Shown here: positions 60,601 through 64,000 of the stretch, piece after piece | Numbering within the stretch: position 1 is the stretch's first letter | Layout of the letters: each line of letters begins with the position of its first letter | Assembly: GCA_027604005.1 (NCBI GenBank) | Contig: JADGJT010000001.1 | Span: 181,764-245,763 of the forward strand | Source: Dinochytrium kinnereticum | Lineage: Eukaryota > Chytridiomycota > Chytridiomycetes > Chytridiales > Chytridiaceae | DNA length: 64,000 bases | Reading direction: 5' to 3' | Notes under the pieces: model-generated | Told to the model about the DNA's origin: nothing | Seen by the model: the letters and a program-made list of their open reading frames with translations, nothing else | The model's database searches: none | Position numbers and translations under genes: made by a program

Positions 60601-61704
60601 AATGCCTACAGAGTTGAATGTCGGGCGAGGTTATTGGCTGGACCAATTACTTCGTATCGGATGCTTGCAGTGAGATTCTTGAACGTTGCGAGGGAAGTGC
60701 AAACTCTTCGCAAGTCCTTTGCCGAACCCTGTGCAATTGTGCATCAGCTTTTGGGGGATATTCTTTGTGGGGACCTCGCGGCCGCAGCGGTATCATCCGT
60801 TCATGCTAATCGTTATCTGACGAGGATGGAGGAATGCAAGGGTAGGAATTTCGTAAGTTTTTCGCATCAAATAACGACTGAACTCAGGAGAATATAAATC
60901 GGCCGCCTTAAAGCTATCTCACTTGGAAGTCCTTAACGCCTTAAGAATTGCTCTTTTGTTGTTTTCATTGTGGGCAGGGACTACGGAGGAAGTTAATAGC
61001 ATTACCCATAGATTCGTTCAAAGCTTCACAGAAGATTTACCAAAAGGTTGCTTAACCTTTGTTTTTACCTGATGCTAATCAGAACTTTTGTAGATAATGA
61101 CGGACTCACGACATTCAGGTAATTAAGAAAAGAGGTTCCATATCTGATTTAAAATAGCATCGTTATCATGACTATCGCCTTCGATGCCTGGGCTGACCGT
61201 TTAAGCTCCGATATGGTCCAGAATATTGCAGCTGAGAAGGCCAGCCTTTCTAAATTGGCCTCACTGATAAAGCAATCATTCAGAACCACTTCCAGCAAGG
61301 AGCGCGAAATGATTCAAGTCTGCAAGGACGCAATTAAATCCATCGTTCTCTTTATTCAAGGCGAAACTTTTCAGGCGGCGAATCTGCTAAAAAAGGTGTT
61401 GCACTGTAATCGCAAGCAGCTTTCGCATGCTGTCATGCTTGCCGGAATTCTGCATGCCCGATACGCGAAAATAGCGATGGCTGCTCACTTGGTGAAAGTG
61501 GAAGACAACCCGCTGAGCGTGGACTCTTTATGGAGCATTGCGACCCGGATATGGAATGTGGGTATTGGATGGACTCGATTGCATCACAACGACGAGTGGG
61601 AGGTTGAAGCCCGCTCCCACGCGCTGAAGGCAAGGCAGATGCTAACCGAATGCAATGCTCAGTCGCTTCTTGCGCGCTTCACCGCGTCCGTGTCTGTTGA
61701 ATAA
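54606..61704 (+). CDS. Soluble adenylyl cyclase homologue (ADCY10 type: two cyclase domains plus NTPase and helical repeats)
   Basis: ATG 54606; about 2,000 residues after removing a dozen or more short introns. First class III cyclase domain: 'AAVAIIDLSGYSKLTTILSE' (metal Asp; GYS encoded by a 9-nt exon at 54902-54910), 'CLSFGGDIFKFAGDSMVVAW' (second metal Asp, FKFAGD lysine). Second cyclase domain from ~55960: 'LRQFQGTMRQFNVDDKGATV', 'GFSIGVTTGSVFSGSIGN', 'SILGRAVNEAARLMCHEY'. An STAND/AAA-like NTPase then has Walker A 'LLVGESGQGKTALCDFF' and Walker B 'PVCILLDDMQWQD', separated by an insert of over 300 residues. A long alpha-helical repeat region ('YMRLV...', 'EALNVLSGLGYYDAAASISY') fills the C-terminus. 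In animals this enzyme makes cAMP in response to bicarbonate and Ca2+, notably in flagella. Bicarbonate response here is unproven. Start could lie upstream at 54438 in frame. Confidence 0.87.
54902..54910 (+). other. 9-nt microexon of the soluble cyclase gene
   Basis: gatattcaa, flanked by aatacag and gttagt, completes the codons for Gly-Tyr-Ser within IIDLSGYSKL. Without it the metal-loop frame breaks. It sits between two introns (from about 54836 and to about 54959). Confidence 0.7.
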
Positions 61705-61847
61705 TAAAGCGCGTCCCTTGAGAGTTGAGTTGCTTGAGGATGGATGGTGTGGGTTGGCTCCTGTGAAACTCTTTTTGTAAACGTGACAATCGATTCCAGT
61801 TCAGGTTTTGGAGGTCACCCGCTTGGCCCTATGAATTGCGAGCGCAC

Positions 61848-63103
61848 ATGTTCCGTCTCATCGCCTTGATAGCCGGATGCCTGGCCCTTGGGTGCGGAAA
61901 GATGGTCTGTGATGGCGCCCAGCAGATTCTCCTGAGTCCGCTCTCAGACACGCTGCCGGAAGACCCGCTGCCACCCACCACCATCCCTGTCCCGCGGAAG
62001 GACGTCAATAAGATTAAGGTGAGCTGATGGAGGTGGCTGCTTTGATCTGAATGGCGTTGCTTTTGTTCGTCAAGTTTGGGTGGGTTCCCTACGCCCAGTC
62101 CGCTTACTGCATTGATGGCCTTCCTGAGTGGAAGTGCACGACTTGTGGGGGAGACACCCTGGGAGCCGAGAATATCACTTTATTTGGAGACTTTCAGGTC
62201 AGCGTTTTTGGGTATGTCTTGCTCTTTCTTCCGTGTCCATTTTCCGCTCCTCTTGAATTGCTTGGCTCTGATGGGCCCTTTTGTTCATTTAGATATGTCG
62301 CCATTAACCATCGGCGGTCGCATATCGTGGTCGCTTTCCGAGGGTCGAGGAATATGGATAACTGGATTGATGACCTCTTAATAGCCAAACCCGACTGCCC
62401 TTTTCCAGGAGCACCGGAGGGTGCCAAAATTCATCTCGGGTTTTTAAATGCATGGAACCTCGTTCGAGAAGATGTGGTGATGAACGTGCAGCGATTTGTC
62501 GAGTTATACCCTGCATATGAAGTCTGGTTCACGGGGCACAGCCTTGGAGGAGGTATGTGTTCAAAACGGTTGCTTTGACCCACCGTTAGCTTTGGCAACT
62601 CTGGCCGCTGTGGACTTGAGGCAAACACTCGATGAAGCCCTGGTGAGAAACACAATATTTTGATTGTCATGTGTGGACTCATACTCTGCGTTATCGGAAA
62701 ACAGCCATCTTTCCGGATCAAGCTGTTGACGTTCGGCCAACCTCGCGTTGGAAACGGCAAATGGGCTGAATGGGTTGATTCTCTCTCCTTTGACTACTCT
62801 ATGCGAGTTGTCAACCAAGACGATCTGACTCCTCATCTTCCTCCCTCTTTTGCTGGGTTCAAGCACTGCCCAGACGAGGTCTGGATTGCCGATGAAAATG
62901 GCACCACGCTGCTCTGTTCGGACGATATCGGAGATTTTGACAGCCAGAAATTGAACACGCCGGCGAATCGCTACAACATAATTGAGCTCGAGGAGAACAG
63001 GGACTGTGCGAATCGTATCAAGTGGAGGTATAATGTTTCCAGGCATGCGTGGGTCTGGCAGATGCAGATTGGCATCAAAGCGTGTAATGGCTCCACTTTC
63101 TAA
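61848..63103 (+). CDS. Secreted class-3 lipase (triacylglycerol lipase type)
   Basis: Five exons (61848-62018, 62075-62211, 62293-62552, 62590-62642, 62705-63103) give 339 aa with consistent phases. Signal peptide 'MFRLIALIAGCLALGCG'. Cys-rich segment 'AYCIDGLPEWKCTTC' then 'HIVVAFRGSRNMDNWIDDLL' (oxyanion-region strand), 'IHLGFLNAWNLVREDVV', nucleophile elbow GHSLGGALATLAA (split by an intron), 'LLTFGQPRVGNGKWAEW', Asp of the triad in 'RVVNQDDLTPHLPP', and His in 'GFKHCPDEVW'. This is the fungal lipase_3 fold, which hydrolyses triglycerides or feruloyl-type esters outside the cell. Length matches the family. It follows the cyclase by 143 bp on the same strand. Confidence 0.92.
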
Positions 63104-63258
63104 AGGGCGACTTGATGGGGAAGTTGAAGGGCAATAAAAACCAAACCACTCGAATGTGACGTCTGGCAGCTTCCCTTCACATTAATATCGCTTTTATTTT
63201 TATTTTTAAGTGCTGAAAGGTTGCCTTTTGACTTTCAAAATTTTGGAAACTTCTACAA

Positions 63259-63982
63259 ATGGCCCCTCCACTTCAAACCGCACTCATCTCCTTTGTACGT
63301 TCCAACGCCATGCAACAGGCCGATGTTCAGACTGACACATTCCTCTGTCGCTCACGCAGCTGCTCGGCATTCTCTTTCTAGATGCCAGTTTGGGGACCTA
63401 CCAGCTCTTCCCTTTCCTGGTTTCTGGATTTCAGGACCCAACCATCCTTAGAAGCAAGATTCCTTCCTCTGTTCGAGGCGAGATTCTGGTAAGCCTTCTA
63501 CCCTCTCTATATCATCTAATGGGGTTGAATTTGAAGACCCTTCACAAGACCATCTTCAGCTCCTTACCTATGTAAGTCGGGAAACTCCCCCACCATCTTT
63601 CCTGTCTAACATAACAATGAACAGCTGGGCCCCCGCCACCATAGCCGTTGTCTATGTCCTTCTTCTTATAACATCGCTTCTGAACACTGCAATCGACTCT
63701 GGTCGCCGTGCCGTCCACATCTTCACCATGATTCTGTCTCTTGCGGCGGCGGCTCCTATTGCTGTTCGCGTCATTCCTGGACCTGCTATGACTCTTGTGA
63801 AGGGACGTACCGCTCGGTTGTCGGCGGCAATGGAGCCTGTTGCTTTGTATGATATTGGATTGGCTGTTGGTGTTGCCAGTGCTTGTCTTGGGGTTGCGTT
63901 TTTGATGAATTTGGTGGATGGTGGAGAGGTGGCGGACGCGCCGAAGGAGGATAAGAAGAAGAAGGTCAAGAAGACTGAGTAA
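63259..63982 (+). CDS. Unknown small integral membrane protein (181 aa)
   Basis: Four exons (63259-63294, 63360-63488, 63549-63571, 63625-63982) splice in frame. About four hydrophobic helices are visible: 'LISFLLGILFLDASLG' into 'YQLFPFLVSGF', 'TIAVVYVLLLITSLLN', 'VHIFTMILSLAAAAPIAVRV', 'YDIGLAVGVASACLGVAFLM'. The tail is Lys-rich and ends 'KEDKKKKVKKTE', cytosolic-looking and able to act as an ER-retrieval-type KKxx-like signal, though not exact. The first acceptor (cgcag at 63359) was chosen over the nearer ctag because it keeps the hydrophobic frame. I do not recognise the family. It lies 155 bp after the lipase on the same strand. Confidence 0.65.
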
Positions 63983-64000
63983 GACACCCATAGTGTGTTT

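Overview
This is nuclear DNA from a fungus, most likely a zoosporic (chytrid-type) early-diverging lineage. Three observations support that. The protein-coding genes are split by many short GT-AG introns (about 40-90 nt). There is a chitin deacetylase and a fungal-style class I myosin with an SH3 domain. And the window carries two genes typical of flagellated eukaryotes: a DLEC1-like repeat protein of the axoneme type and a soluble (ADCY10-type) adenylyl cyclase. The lineage is an inference from gene content. I saw no rRNA, tRNA, CRISPR array or recognisable transposon. All splice sites were placed by hand from GT-AG signals, reading frame and protein-family conservation, so individual boundaries may be wrong.

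Layout. 1-4001 (-): partial DLEC1-like axonemal protein, divergent from 4117-5468 (+), a secreted two-domain fasciclin protein. 5700-10878 (+): class I myosin. 10932-12363 (+): geranylgeranyltransferase I beta subunit. 12805-14407 (+): CDK11-type kinase, tail-to-tail with 14409-16850 (-), a mitochondrial carnitine acetyltransferase. 16954-18529 (-): heat-shock-factor-type regulator. 18738-20131 (-): Cfp1/Spp1-type PHD protein of the Set1/COMPASS complex, head-to-head across 47 bp with 20179-22743 (+), a full-length COP1-type E3 ligase. 22856-26434 (-): SUN-domain SLP1/SUCO-like protein. 27792-29834 (-): bHLH-zipper factor. 31723-35825 (+): PH-domain protein with a very long disordered tail. 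37153-40498 (+): secreted tyrosinase with an N-terminal lectin-like region. 40698-41786 (-): unrecognised protein. 42450-44789 (+): SWI3/RSC8/SMARCC chromatin-remodelling subunit. 45520-47201 (+): GPI-anchored chitin deacetylase. 47394-48003 (-): doubtful small gene. 48096-51640 (+): BTB protein with a SPRY domain split by a large insert. 52213-54054 (+): Mediator MED19. 54606-61704 (+): soluble adenylyl cyclase homologue. 61848-63103 (+): secreted class-3 lipase. 63259-63982 (+): unknown four-helix membrane protein.

Composition is uneven. About 23-37 kb is rich in low-complexity coding sequence (Pro/Ser/His/Thr-rich) and in strongly strand-biased intergenic tracts (A/G or T-rich, poly-C, AGG repeats). 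The flanks look like ordinary compact fungal DNA.

Functionally the window mixes housekeeping genes (MED19, SWI3-type, Cfp1, CDK11, GGTase I, myosin I), cell-wall or secreted genes (fasciclin, chitin deacetylase, tyrosinase, lipase) and signalling genes (soluble cyclase, COP1, HSF). I see no operon-like pathway cluster. The notable linkages are two very tight divergent promoters and one nearly overlapping convergent pair. The strongest candidates for follow-up are the soluble cyclase with its 9-nt microexon and NTPase insert, the split SPRY protein, the lectin-tyrosinase, fungal COP1, and a carnitine acetyltransferase whose catalytic histidine does not appear in the spliced frame.
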